DNA of 64,000 nt from Tomocerus qinae (Eukaryota > Arthropoda > Collembola > Entomobryomorpha > Tomoceridae). A program made the translations under genes and the position numbers. The stretch lies in contig CM034548.1 in assembly GCA_020055645.1 (NCBI GenBank), forward strand, positions 10,292,001-10,356,000. Reading direction: 5' to 3'. This document shows positions 1 through 24,100 of the stretch, in pieces (position 1 is the first letter of the stretch; each line of letters begins with the position of its first letter). The notes below the pieces were generated by a model, which ran no database searches, had not been told where the DNA came from, and saw only the letters and a program-made list of their open reading frames with translations.

Positions 1-1261
1 CTATCGTAGTAGTTCTTCTGCTGTGAGAGTCGTCACATGCTACAGCTATTACATATAAGAACAATATTTAATAAAGCTGCGTGAAATGATGTAGTGTAGG
101 TTTAATGTGGTATAATAACACACAGAATTCTGGCGTGTGTAATTTAGCGATGTAATGTGAGATACTTCTACAGTATTATTATCTAGAGCAGAATTAAGGT
201 TAAAAGTTCTGACAATTATTTTCGTTCTTTTTTGCCTCGACTATGCAAAAATGAGAAATTCGCTTTGTATTTTCCGATTGTGGGAAAAGGATGGAGGTTA
301 CGAAAAATTGTGATTGTCTTGCTTTGTTACATATTTATTTATTCATTATTGGCATGTTGTGCGATGCACGTACCTACTTGCTAGTACTAGTGAAATAAAA
401 TATCTGTCTCAAAATGTTTACTGGCGTAGTATGAATTGGGTTTATTGGGATATTTCTGCGAAAAACTTGTTCTGTCTGTCTAAAGGACGTCATCGTCAAG
501 AGGCTGGCTTTTTTGAAGGAAGTTTCTCAAAATACAGTAATGTAATTTGTTGTGTCGTACAAGGAAGGAACTGTAAATAGAAAATAAGTATCCCCAAATT
601 CGCTATCGCTGTAAAGGGAGATAATGTGAAGGATTTGAGGGAGAGCCGAGCGGAGTTAGGCGATTTTCAATAGTGTAAAACTGTGTCTGTGTTTATGGCA
701 TTGGGGATTATTGTTTAGAGTCTGCTCTGACTCGTCTTATTATATGAGTCTGCATTCTGCATCGAGTTAAACTCTTATCGCTGGAAATTATTATAGCTTC
801 TTCTGTATTTTAACTGAGTGAAGTATGAATGAAAAATAGGAGAGACATGTGCGGGATCCGCACTCAAAATGAACAAGACAGGGACAATATTTTGCTACAG
901 TCAGCTGTGAGACCACAACTCATTGGACCTCTACATTTACGCCTTTTCGTACTCCAGCATTTTATATTTAGATATTTCCTGAGTGGTGCACGTCGTGTTC
1001 TACAAGGAAATTTTGTCATTTCTTTCTGTGCTCTCGTGTTGTGAATATTGTGATGCTCTTCTGTGTACAGCCGAGTGACAGACACTTTGCCCTGTTATTC
1101 TAGTTTTTCAATTTTTGTAGTATGTCAGATGGTTAGTCATTTTCTCAGTATAGTATAATAGTCCGGACAAGCATCAATATCTGAATCATCGTCAAATATT
1201 TTAATGAGAGAGGATAGACAATTATCTCATATCTAAATGGAATTTGTTGTTTAAATTACAG
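1..1261. other. Upstream intron or 5' region of PKA-C, first coding exon not identified
   Basis: Exon 1262-1323 follows ...TTAAATTACAG, so this DNA is intronic or upstream. No ATG-containing exon encoding a typical MGN start is seen. An ATG at 251 opens a frame to 296 that ends in the required phase, but its donor (GTTACG) is poor and its protein is unlike known PKA N-termini. The true first exon may lie left of the window. Confidence 0.5.
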
Positions 1262-11220
<9,959 letters not shown>

Positions 11221-11364
11221 ACAAAAAACAAGTTTCTTCATAAGTGTGTAAAAGACTTTTTCTCCAAGATCTAAACTTTTAATTGGAAAACTATGGTTGC
11301 TGTTATGATTTACTGAAAAGAATCTGAGTTGATTCAGTCAGTCAGGATAACCATGAATCTGTAA

Positions 11365-11370
11365 AATAAA
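11365..11370 (+). terminator. Candidate polyadenylation signal for PKA-C
   Basis: AATAAA on the + strand, about 145 nt after the stop of the canonical last exon. Position and motif fit; the cleavage site is unknown. Confidence 0.5.
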
Positions 11371-14300
11371 TAGAGGCAATTATTCGTAAAAGAAACCGTA
11401 GTCGAGTGACAAAAAAGGGATGTATTGTCAATTATAAATCTATTAAAGTGACAGTTCACTAGTAGGAAGGAAGATTAAGGAAGAGAAACAGCTGCTGTAA
11501 TCAACTAACCTCATAAATGGCATGGAACTGCACTTGTTATCTCGCCGAAATACCTGAATCATAGTCAGAGGAATCTGATTCGAACTTCCGGAGCCCAATC
11601 CAGTGTTGTCGTTATTATTGTCATTAATTAAAATATCATAACTATTATTATTACTATTATTAATTACATATTGTCACTATATTATTATTATTATTTATTG
11701 TAAATATGTATGTGTATTATTAGATAACTATACAAGATCCAAAAGCAGTTTCGACAAAAGACCTATAAGCATAGTAGTAGTGGAGCGAATCTGTCAAAGG
11801 TCATGTTACAATTGAGTAAATTATAAAGTTATCAAGTACTGTGTTTACAAACATTAAGTGACCAGGTAGTAAAATTCTTGCGTCAAGCCAATCAATTTAG
11901 TAACTATGAATTTAGTGTAACGGTAACACGTAACGCATTTCGTAGACAACTAGTGTATTTGTATGCTAATTAATTAAGCAATATTGCTGTGCTCCGTAAA
12001 TATTTCTTACGAATGACCAATGGGCAATAGAAATAAAGTAGGGAGGAGACGATTGTGTAAAGTAGAGAGTAAAGTGCTCAGGAGCTATTCGTGAACGCAC
12101 ATGTTCATGAGTCTACGAAAATTGTTGCAGTCATAAACTCCATTAAAAGTTCGTATTAATGAAAAATTAAGACTCGTCAATAAGTCATTTGTAATTGTGT
12201 AGCCTCTATCAGGCACTTCAGCCTCCAAGTATGCAATTAGGCAAAAACTGCCGACCAGCCGTGAAACATTTTTAAGTGATTTTATTAAATGATTACTGTT
12301 GATAATTTTATTTTGCCATTTGCAACAAACAAATAGACGGCCAAAAGTAGTTCTTTATTTTTGCCTGTTTCTAGATACATTAGTTAATGTTATGTAATGT
12401 TCATGACAAATGATGTCAAGTCAGTCTATGGAATATGCAATTGTATTGTGTTGCTTTATCTGTATATATATCAAAAGCTACCTACTTAGGTAATAATAAT
12501 CTACATATGTAAACGGGACAGTGCAAAACATTTAGACAAACTTGTTGAACTGCACATAAACAATGGGAGGGGGATTCTATAGTAGATTTAAGTTCTTTGT
12601 AGAGTGGAACAACAATAATGTGAATGTTTCGGATTATTGAATTGCTATTAGACTGTGAAATTACTATATTGTACTGTATTACTTATTTACTATATACTAA
12701 TTATTATTACTCTCACTATCTATACTCTAATTGCTAGATCCTTATTATTATTATTAGTAATTATTGTGTAACCATCTGTTCAAGTGCACGAAGAGTTCCT
12801 CCATCATTGGATTCCTCCCTCCCACGTCAAAAAGTAACGTTCCCTTTGTTCCCTATCTCTTCGTTCCAATTTCTCTCACACTACACTGCGCCGTTGTTAG
12901 CATGTACTGTACTGGACCGTGGGTCGGGGATTATTTTGCCTGCCCTGCCTGCCTTCTCCAAATCAAAATTAAAAACCGTCTCGTTGATTTCCGTTAGTTG
13001 ATAGCCATTTACTCTTCCTTTATTCGCCAAGATAGAAGTCGTCTATCCTCTAACTCTATCCAGGTCAAGACAAAGCCACCTACAGATAGTTGTACCTACC
13101 TACGTCGTAAGTGTGTTTGTGTATTTGTGGCGTGAGAGATTGACAAAAAGCGTGTGCAGTTAAGTAAATGATAGACGTGACGTGTGTGATCGTATTACTT
13201 AGATAATACGTGTGTAATTGAGAACCAAGAAAAAGTACTGACGGTGGAACAGGCATAAAATACATCTTAGTAGAATAAATAGAAGCAAAGAAAAAGAAAG
13301 AAGAGACTCTACTCTTCGCAAAGAAATTGGGTTCCTTGCCCTCATCCATACTACGTGAATACTATTATTAGATGATTACTTGTAATAATGTTCAACTGAT
13401 ATAAAAATAATATCTGTAATTCTTCTGACATGACTTGGAGCTCGTAAGTAAGTAGTAAATGTACAATTATTATGACTATTTAGGTTAGCATTAGAATCCT
13501 CTATGTTTATTCAATAAAAATGTATAAGAATAATACGATAGACTAAAATTCTGTGCTGTTCACGTTGCGACGTACGTACACGGACGGAGTACCGAAAACG
13601 CTCGGTGCGTAACAGCCACGGACTAAAACTAACTTAATGTATAAATAAGTTAAGTGTGGACAGGATGTGGACGAGTTGGTAAATCCAATGAAACAAGATT
13701 GAATTTGTCTAGCTAGACGACTGCCTAGCTAGCTAGTCTTATCCAGAGCTCTAGAACTAGCCAGCTATAAAATATACTATGTGACATGACATGGCAGGGA
13801 CGAGAGTGTGAAATAATTCTCATGTTAAAGTTCAGTCAGTCAGTCTTCATCAGAAACTCCATGTCTGTTCTTCTGTTCTAGTTCTACTCTTCTACTATAT
13901 TATATGCACATACTTAAAACAATACAAACATTAACAAGCTTCAAAACTTGGAATAATCTAAATAGCCACAGTGCAACCGAAACAAAACAAGATTAACGAA
14001 GTCATCTAAAAATATTCTAAATTCGACTATCCCTTATTAGAGCTTGATGTATGAATGAGAGAGACAGGTAGAGATGTCAACTAATTTGTGACTTCAAGAG
14101 CTGAGCTAAAATTCTGGTGGTCAGACCTTGTAACTCTGTCAGTGTGATAGTTCAGTCAGACTTACTTATGTGTAATTGTGTTAGAGTTATCGTCAGTCAC
14201 CACCAGCCATTGCCTCTGGGTGGAAATCCGAAATATCGGCGTGGAGTCTATAAATAGAAATAAGGATCTTCGTCAAGAGGGCAGCCAAAGTTGAAGACCA

Positions 14301-17300
14301 TTTTTCCTTATCATTTTGTGGAGAAGACCAGGAAATCAATTCAATCACAACAACGCCAACCTTCCCACCTCTCATGCCATTCAATTTGAAGTTAAAAGTG
14401 ATTTCTTATGATTTTGTAAATTCGTGATTTAATTTGACGGAGCCATACGAAATGGACATATTATATGAAATTTAGATATCTTTGCCAATTGCCACTACAC
14501 AACGGCGGACAGGGACGAAGAGCGGAAAAACAAGGGAAGTGATTTCACGGATTGGCCTTTACCGGCACCATCGAGTTTACTGTAGTACCTAGGATGAAAT
14601 CAAGTAGAGAATCTTAAACTGCAAGAATATTCACCAACCTACTCAAGATTTAGGATAGTGGGATTCGTGTAGCCATGAGGAAATTCATTCAGCTATATAA
14701 CTTTAACCTTGAAGAAGAAACAATTGGGAAATTTAAAAAGAAGAAGCAAATTAATGTATAATATTTATGAAATACAACCAAAACTACCTTAACATTTGTT
14801 ATTTAAGTTATGCCCATTTACTTACTCCAATTACAGCAATGAGTTAGTTTGAATCATTTACTATTGTCTGTTATTATTATATTATGAGTACCTTGAATTG
14901 TTATATTGTATGTCCCTTAATGCTGCCTGTGCATAATCTACACATTAGTTAACTCAAGTTATTATGCTTAACTTAACGTCAACTGGAATGATACTATTTA
15001 TTGAATACCTACCCAAATACTACAAACATATTGAGAACAATTTTGAAAAGAAAGTATTTTTTGTTGTTGCCTGTATCAGACGCTGAATACCTATTTACCT
15101 GTAATAATATGATCTTGTGAATATATTAATGATGCCATTATGCCATACGTAATAAGTACAGTACTGTCTAATGTCTACCTAAATATCTACGAATACCTTT
15201 ACCTTACCTCGTACTATATATTATGACTTACTTATCCGTAATTAAAAACTATCATTGTGTACATACAGATACATAGAATCATTACATTATGTACATGCAT
15301 ACATACAAACAAACATACATACACACATATACATATTACATTACCTGTGTGCTATTAAGACTCAGACATCACTTTTTGCATCACACGACAAGTGGATTTT
15401 CCTACCCCGTACGTACGTATAAAATTATTATTATTATGATGATGACTAATTATGAAGTAAGTAAATAAGGAACTAGATAGAGAGTAGTACATTAGTTTTT
15501 GTTGATGATAGAGACTAGGATGTTCAGGTAATTTAGTTATAGAGTACAATACAAATAGAATGAATATCTTACTTATTATTACTATAATATATACTACAAT
15601 TACAACAAATACATAATAATAGATAGAAGTAGATTAAGTAGTCATACTCGTATATCTATATATAATGAATACAATATTATGCAAATTGATTGTGTAGGTG
15701 AGTTGGTCTAGCTAGCTAGTAATAAGTAAGTGAATGGACGTAAGAAGACTTGACCGTTAAATATTTGCTGTTGTTTGTGTGTTGTAGATTAAGTGTCAGC
15801 AACCAAGCTAACTGCGATGGACACGGGAAACAATTTTTTTTTCGTTTATTGACATTTGACGATGTTGGGTGTATTCTAGTAGCTAGACTCTTACTTATTA
15901 GCTGTAGCGTTACATTAATAATTATGTGGTAGTTACATTTACAATGGTACAAGTAGTACACCTACATGCATAATACTAAAAACTCACAACATAACAGTCC
16001 AGAAATAGCGAAACAGGAGCTCGGCTATTCCTTTGTCAACTAAACGTAAATTGCAGTCTCTTTTACGATTATTAGTACATTAAAACAGTAAAACTCCAAT
16101 GTAATTATAATATTGTTAGATAATCAAGTAATCTATTGTGTAACTATACTTGCGGTTGCGATTTGTTCGTTTGTATTGTTTGTTTGAATATATGGGTGTA
16201 TTGACTTACATTATTACCTTGTTCGTTTGTTGATATCTTTGCATAATATCCTTCAGTGTTTCGGCTATGTAATGGAGGCTGAAATGATCAATCATTGTAC
16301 ATTACTCTTATACATATATTATTATAATTATAATTATTATTACACTGTATTATTATATTCTGTCTCTACCCACCCCTAGGAACTACATTACTTAGTTACA
16401 GTGCGTACACATTGAAGTATTTACTAAGTATCCCTAGGCACATTTCTTTTGCTCGAGTAGATTTCCTTTTTTGCTCCCTACTACGTTGGCCTACTTGTAT
16501 ACTCTGAATCAGATCGCTCCTTCTCCATCTCTTCAAGTATTTGTGTTAAGTAGTAGTTGACACTGTTTGTATTTATTATGTTAAAAATACCTAGCCATAT
16601 AATTACTGCCATTTTCCTGTACTTGTCTCCTATGAATATACTTTTACATAAAAGCAGACAAATTGTGTTGTAGTAGACTACAATAGAACTAGACTACCGA
16701 ATCACTCTTCTCTGGACCATTGTTTTAGACTCCGCCTATATCGCTATTAGGCTGAAAACATCTTTTGAATCTGAAACGTGATTGTTTATTCTGATTGGAA
16801 GTTTAACTTGTATATTAACCATTAAACAAAAGTGAAGATCATGTACACAGTGTTATTGTCTCTCTACTTACCTATAATGCCTCCTCTCTCACTCAGTCGT
16901 TCGTGTATATCTATCAATTGTGTCTTCTCCTCCGTTGGGTTTGTACGCGCTTGACTCCACTGGCTGTGACAAAACATAATATTTAATTCAATTATTAAGA
17001 ATCTAGCTCTGTCTGTAGTCCGTGAACCTCTACTACTGCCTTGTTTGCATTTTGGATGAGCATGTCTTGAGGCTAACTAGTTTTAGCTCTAGTTGGCTCT
17101 CCTATTTAGTTCTGAACTCCATTACTCTCTAGCTACCTCCAGAATACAAAATTGAGACTGCAGCACGATTATTTAAAGACAGAAGAGTGCACGGAAGCAA
17201 GGCTTCCTTTGAATCTTTGAATGGATTGGATGATAGAGCGAAGAGCATACTCATAAATATATAAAACGTCTATCTACTCACCTATAACCTTTTAGCTATA

Positions 17301-19002
17301 ATAAACTCACCTCGACTCGTCTTACTTAAACTTAGCTACCTGTGTGTGCGTTATGCGACTGTAAAGGAACAAGTCTCTTGCCGGATCAATGTCAGTACAC
17401 CAACCACTAATTTAATACTGGCGTTTCAATTCTATTTCCTTCTACATTACAACCCAACCAATGTCTTCCATGTGTAATATAATAAATAGCACTACTTACT
17501 CCCCGATCACACCTCCTCCTCCAATGTACTCCAACTAATTTGTGAAAATGCGCAAAGAATGAAATGCTCTGGATAATAACAATTTTTTATTTTATAGCAG
17601 CACAGTCAATACATAATGAGCTACTCACTAGTGTGTAGAGAGCAGACTAGGCCAATTAGCCAAGTGATCTTTTTGTGCTAACTATACGGTACAGCTAGAT
17701 TAATATGATTATTGTGTGCCCACTGTGTCTGTAGAATACACAGGAATCATCAACACCTCAACCATTTAATATTTAATAAACTAATCTGCACTAATCGGCT
17801 GCCTATATACATAAAATTCCAATGTCTCAGAAGTATACCCATTTAAAATGCATCCTTATTTCTCCTCCTACTAACTATAAAGCACTACATTCCCAAACAT
17901 GCCATAATATACTCATATGCCATAGTCTTACATATTATTTTATTTTAGTATGCACACATGATATCATTAGATGCATGAATACAACTAATGCATACAATTA
18001 TCTTATTGTAGGCCAAAAATAATCATTTATTTTACTTCGTTAAAATTTAACAAGTCCAGTATTAAACATAAATACTATCCAAGCGTTTCAATTCAAATTT
18101 AAACTCAGCAGAGCTCAAATGGAAGAAAATAGTAATACATAATGCAATATATATATAGTGGTTAAATAAATTACGTTGCACAGTTTATCATTATAAATAT
18201 TAGGAAGATGCTGCCCATGATAATTGTCTTGTAGTGTTGTAGCATTTTGTACAGAGTAGTATTGGGGCCTATTGTATCAGTAAAACCTTAGGACGAACGA
18301 ATCATAGGATTTCATATAATATTATTAGTTACCTATTAGATATGTATTTGTATTGGCAGCTTCAATAGTATAATTCGTATTATATAAATATTAATAAATA
18401 CAAGCTGCATAAACACTACTTACCTTCATGTACACTACTGGCTCTAAGTACTTGGTTCACTTTCATCCGATATTTCACACGCAGGGGCCAATAGTGTACA
18501 TTATGTACATTAATAAGAATTCAGTCATGCAATTAGTAAAATTAAATAAAATGCAGCATTATTTCATCTGTACACTAAGTGCATTGTTAAAATTACCTTA
18601 AAACGTTAGTGGAATGAAACAAACTTAGTTTATTGAGCATGACCAAATGTTTGGTTTATATGAAACATTACGCAGTCGCCTATTTTTAAATATTGACTTT
18701 TGGTAATATTCCGCCCACCACTACAAATGTATCAGTAATATAATAGAAGACTGCGGAGAATTACTAGTACGTTACGTTGGAAATATATAGATACAATTGC
18801 ACTTACTTTTTTATACAACAAACGCATAAATAAAGAAATCTTGACAAGCATAGCGAATTTGAACACTCATCACAAAAATAAGAATGTACTATAACTGGTA
18901 ATTTAGCTTCCCAATATGCCAATTAGTTTGGATAACCTTAACCCCGAATGACTCCCATGAAATTTTTGGTATATATATAATAGTAACTCATATTATAATG
19001 AA
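11371..19002. other. Gap between convergent PKA-C and ALG2; no supported gene
   Basis: This is AT-rich DNA with only short open frames. The longest frames (13080-13349 -, 14193-14384 -) match nothing I recognise and have no clear splice context. Simple-sequence patches occur, such as ATT/TTA runs around 11640-11700 and CATA-type runs around 15290-15340. A locally GC-richer patch lies near 13560-13620. The 3' ends of PKA-C and ALG2 must lie in its flanks. Confidence 0.6.
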
Positions 19003-21113
19003 TTAATCTCTATGGTTTCTGGCAGATCGCAAGTTATCTGCTATTAACATTTTAATAGCTGAGTCCCATGAACGTGAGAATGCTTCAAATGAAAAGTTTT
19101 CTATGTATCGTTGCTTTCCATTCCGTCCAAGTTCGATGGCCAATGCCGGTTCCTTTACCATTCGAGCCATGGAGACCGCAAAGTGAGTTTCGATAGCGGG
19201 ACACAAAAATCCTGTAACTTGGTCCACGACCGTTTCGCGAGGGCCGCCAGAATCAACCGCAATCACCGGCTTCCCCAAATACATTGCCTAAATATAACAT
19301 GAGGCAGTCAGAAACAATAATACTTTTGACAGCAATCTTTGTAGAAAATATCTGATCTATTAACTAACAGTTTTAAACCAAGACTTACCTCTAAAGGCAC
19401 AATTCCAAAATGCTCATTCGAAGGCGTGTAAACCAAGGCTGTACACTTGGAGATGAGCTTAACCTTCACGGAGTCTTCGGGCGACAACAGGAACGTAACA
19501 TGGTCTTCCACCTGCTCACTTTTAGCAATTTCCTGGAGTTCTTTATAGTATGAAACGCAAGATTCTAATCGTTCATCATAACCTCCAGCGACAACAAGGT
19601 GGACATTTTCCCATTCTTCCGGTTCCAAGCAAGTTTTTACTTTCCCTGCACAAAAACACTCCATTAAACTAAATTGACGAATTGCGGCACTGAATATTTT
19701 ATTTTATTAGATATGTTTTAATTACTCAAACTTCGTATTGCCAATGCTATGTTTTTCTTGGGTTCAAAGCGGTTCATTGACACGAATATATGACGTCGGT
19801 TTGGTATGTTTAAATCTACCTTCCTCTTTGACCGGAGAACATCGTCAAATATCTTCGCATTCATAGATGGATACATTACAGCAGGAACCATAGGAATTCT
19901 CTTAAATGTGCTGAGAAACACGCCCCCTGTTATAAAAGAACATTTGCTGCTTTTAATTACATCGCTATGCTAGATAGTAATATTTCGTAAATTATGTCAT
20001 TTTAGTTCCTTACGAGTGAACTGACTGTTCACAACAATTTTATCTGCCATTCGAGTCGTGATCTCTTCCACATAATCCAAGGGCTTTCGGTACCATAACT
20101 TCAGAACGGATTCCCGGCTAGTCAACAGCTGATCAGGGAAGTGGCAATAAAATAAAACTGCCGGTCGCTTAGCAAACACATTAATTCCGTATTTTATAAA
20201 CGGAATGCACGCAGAGACCTTTCAAACAAAATATATAATTTATCAACATGAAATTGCATTTCTTACAGCTGTTCCTATACACTTAAAAAGAGACCATAAA
20301 CAATACATTTGATATTTAGAAAACATTAGGTACCTGATCGCAAACAACTATATCAGGTTTGTCTTCATCGGTAAACAGTCCGGTGATTTGGACATACAAT
20401 GCAGCGTATATCATTTTTACATAAGCACACACAGCCATAAATCGGCCAAAATAGCTGCGAGGAAGCCAGTCGCCCACCGAAACAACCTAAAAGGAAAAAT
20501 TTTAAGGATAGTGTGCTTTGGCTATACAAAAATTACGCAAATAAAAAACAGATATCGAATATACTTTAATTGTGCCATCCACCGTTTCCGGGAATGCTCT
20601 ACTCGGATTATGATATCCAGTTATAATACGAACATTGTGTCCTTTTTGCTTCAAACCCACAGCAGCATCGACAATTAATCTTTCTGCTCCACCAAGACCC
20701 AGATCCGGATGGATGAAGGTGATGTTGCACTAAAATCACGTTCAAAGTTATCAAATGTCAAATTAAAAAAATACGCATGCTCATCATTAATTGTCCATTG
20801 TCAGAATATCAAGTTTGAATAAAACGTCTGCTTTTAATTGTATTACTGACTCGACTTATTTCTAAACCTTGAATAATGATTTTAATAGAATATATTTTAA
20901 ATGATCAACCATCTGATAAAATTCTACCCGGAAAATTTCAGAGGAAAGGGGTTCATTTACTACTGACTACTGACTGCGTAGTTACAAACAATAATGTAAA
21001 TACAATGGTTGATACATTAATAACTCATTATCCAAATTCAGATCATTGTTATCAAAGTCAGAATAAACATTAATAGTAACCAAGAAATTAAATACCCTGT
21101 TCCTGTTGGCCAT
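19003..21113 (-). CDS. ALG2: ALG2, alpha-1,3/1,6-mannosyltransferase
   Basis: GT-B glycosyltransferase (family GT4) that adds the second and third mannoses (alpha-1,3 then alpha-1,6) to the dolichol-linked N-glycan precursor on the cytosolic face of the ER. Seven exons on the - strand, in reading order: 21113-21096, 20729-20565, 20486-20334, 20218-20014, 19926-19726, 19645-19389, 19287-19003. Phases agree and the total is 427 residues; the human protein has 416. Motifs: HPDLGLGGAERL near the N-terminus (the usual GGAER), VVCDQVSAC, the FYCHFPDQLL signature, RFEPKKNIALAI, VAGGYDER, the EX7E motif in NEHFGIVPLE, then KPVIAVDSGGP. The first exon contributes only MANRNR; ATG at 21113 was chosen because it is the only nearby start with a good donor in phase. 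The genes facing it are at least 7 kb away. Confidence 0.96.
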
Positions 21114-24100
21114 TGTACAGTTGAAGTTCTCCAGGACAAACCAATTCAAACTCAAATCTGACGTAAAGTAAAATACAACTCAACAAACTATTGGATTTGT
21201 AAACGGCGCATAACAGAGCAGTTTGTCAAGATCACCTTGCTCTGTCGCGTACTATAGTTTTACTATTAAGTATCCGAAGAAAGAACGGTTAAGCTTACTT
21301 CCAGTTTCCAGTTTTCCAGGGTTTGTGCTAAAGATAATATTTCCATTTACTCGTGTACTGTACATCTCATGACGTGTACAGTCTTTGGCCTTTGGTAGCA
21401 TCCAGGAAATGGTGATTTAATATTGGAAGAATAGCCATTGCGAAATTTGTGAAACGTTAGGGACATTGAGATAATAACCCAAAAAATCAAAGCCCATTAA
21501 AATTATATGAAACCGTACTTTGAGGTTTTGATTACGCTTATTTCGAATAGTAAATGATTGTTATTTGCTAAATTGAAAGTCTGAGAGGGGTAGCCTCAGC
21601 CTTATTCATAAAATAAAAACAGACCAAACGAAACTGTAGTTCTAGATTTATCAATGTGTAAATTTTGAATAAAATATAAATTGGGTTACTGTCTATCTGT
21701 ATACTAGCATAATTATTTCTGTGGATATTTTTATACCAAATATAGAGCTATAATTATATTATTTCTATAATAATTCAGATTTACTTTGTCTATAATTACA
21801 ATTCATCAGACTTTGAGCTGGAATGTTTCAGTATTATGCCATAAGTAGTATATTATTTGAAATTCATATCTTTTCCAATTACAGATTCCAGGATAACATG
21901 ACATTTCCCATTTTACACCCTATACTATATCAGATTATCTTATTCGGAGAGTGTACTCTAACCAAGCAGCGAATTTGGTTTTTGTCGCCCCACGGCCCCA
22001 CTTTCGGCCTATTTAATAATTCATTCCTCTTCCTTTGCAACTTTGCAACATACTCAATTTCTTTTTGTATAGCTTTCTTTTCACTCGTTTAGAATTTGTT
22101 CATTTTATTTTAGCTTTTATTTGCCATAAATTTTGGTTTTCGAATATCCAACGATAACAAAAAAATGCACAGCAAAATAAATTTACAATCATTTGAATAT
22201 AACAAGCGTACGTAGATTCTATAACTACAGTTACAAGAAAATTACAAAAATTTTGCTTTACTGTCACAGTGCCGTAGACTAGTAATACTACTAACATAAT
22301 CTGCTACTGTGCTACTAAACAAGTCAATATAAAGTCTTGTCTAAATTTGTCAAGCTATACGTTTCTGCGGATCTTATAACATTAGGTGTGCAATATACTA
22401 CATATCACAATTCTTGATTTGAGTATTTTGATCGTAGTTCGTAAACCTTTTGCTAGACTTTCAAAATAGGCACTTCAATATTTTAGTTAACACAGTAGAA
22501 TCAACTTTACCATTTAACATGGAGCATCAAAATCATTATTTATCTGTTATACTTTGTGCGAAGACATAGTCGGGCACATATCGACTAGCATTTGAAATTC
22601 TATTCTGTTGAGTTTCTAATGTCTAATTACTTAAAGGTGCAAATTTCCTCCAGTCATGAAATAAAATTTACATAATGTGAATTTTCTTACACTATATCAT
22701 CATCACAAAATTAAAAGAAGCGTTCTTTACGCTCCTGGAAACATAGGATTCTGAATTCACTTGAGGTTACACCACAGAATGTCAATATAATGAGGATTTG
22801 GCTGAAGTTTAACGAAATGAATTTAAAAAATGCAATTTTCTGCTGGATATTATATAATATACATTCCAAGGGTTTCCAAAGAAGGACGAATTTCCATAAA
22901 AGTTATTGAATGCTCGAAATGCCCAGGAATCTGTGAATGGGACGAAATGGCGTTGTAAGCGTTGGAGCTACGGAAATGACACGGCTGAGAAATGTTTGAA
23001 ATGAAGCGATTATTTTGTATAGTGGATTTATATGAGTAGATGAGTAAGTATTTGATCATACAATTAGTCTACTATGCAGTACTATTAGTATAATAATGCA
23101 TGTAATAAATTGGCTAATAAATGTTTTTGCATGTGAATGTTGGAGAAGACGACGAAAATGAATTTGTGTCATTGAATTAGATTGGTCATAAATAATACTG
23201 TAATAAGGAAAAAACCATCTAGGTCAATTGCCAGGATGGTTTATCGTGGCGGCTACATTTAGTGTTCCAACTGTCATTGTTTCACTGTTCTTCGAATGCT
23301 GAGTCTCGTGTTGACATCATCATCATCACGCTTGGCTGATGCATGCAATGCAATAAGATTACTTCGACAACTAAAAGGATAAAACGCCACTCGAAATCCT
23401 ATTCTCCACTCCCACAATATTTTCATACACGCTTGTCAGTTACCTATAGTAGTGAATATCTAATCTCGAACTCTGACCAGACTAACCTATGCTTTTGGTA
23501 TACAGAGCTATATCAATATTTAGACCAAGTGATGGGGTTGGGGCTGCTGGGGACTTCCAATTTGCAAACTGTCAGAAAGAAAGGTTTTACCAGGGACTCT
23601 TAAATACATGCGTTTGAAATTGCATTCATTAACAATAAACTTCCGTTTCCGAATATACTTAAAATTTTGTTAATTTGGTTTTATCTCTAGGCTACATTTA
23701 TCTTGCTTAATAATAACATGGATTGTAACAAAAATCAAAATTGTTTTGATCTATTGTCATTTATGAACAGATATTGACAATAATACTGTAAAGTTGCAAT
23801 TATTTCATGATTTTCTTTAGACTTTAAATCAATCGGGTTTTTTTGATAAGGAAATTGAATTTTCCAATAATTCTTCGTCGTTGTATTGGAAGTAGCTGCT
23901 TATAATTAATTACTGTGCTGGTCAAAACTATTTTTAAAATTCTCTAAGGGAATTGCGTGATTTTAAATTTTAGATTAGGTATAAACTCTCAGTAATTCAC
24001 TCATTTTCATTCCCAAAACCTAACTTTGACATTTACATGATTTGTTTTGTTTCTCCAGTGTAATTATTAACAGATATTGAATTTTGTAAGATTTTTAATT

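Noticed and set aside
251-296. Candidate first coding exon of PKA-C
   Set aside because: Phase fits, but the donor GTTACG is weak and the peptide is unlike PKA N-termini.
11500-11610. tRNA-like AGTTCGAATCA on the - strand
   Set aside because: Resembles a T-loop/box B, but no box A or cloverleaf could be built around it.
14193-14384. Open frame on the - strand with mixed composition
   Set aside because: The translation looked somewhat protein-like, but no family is recognised and no partner exons were found.
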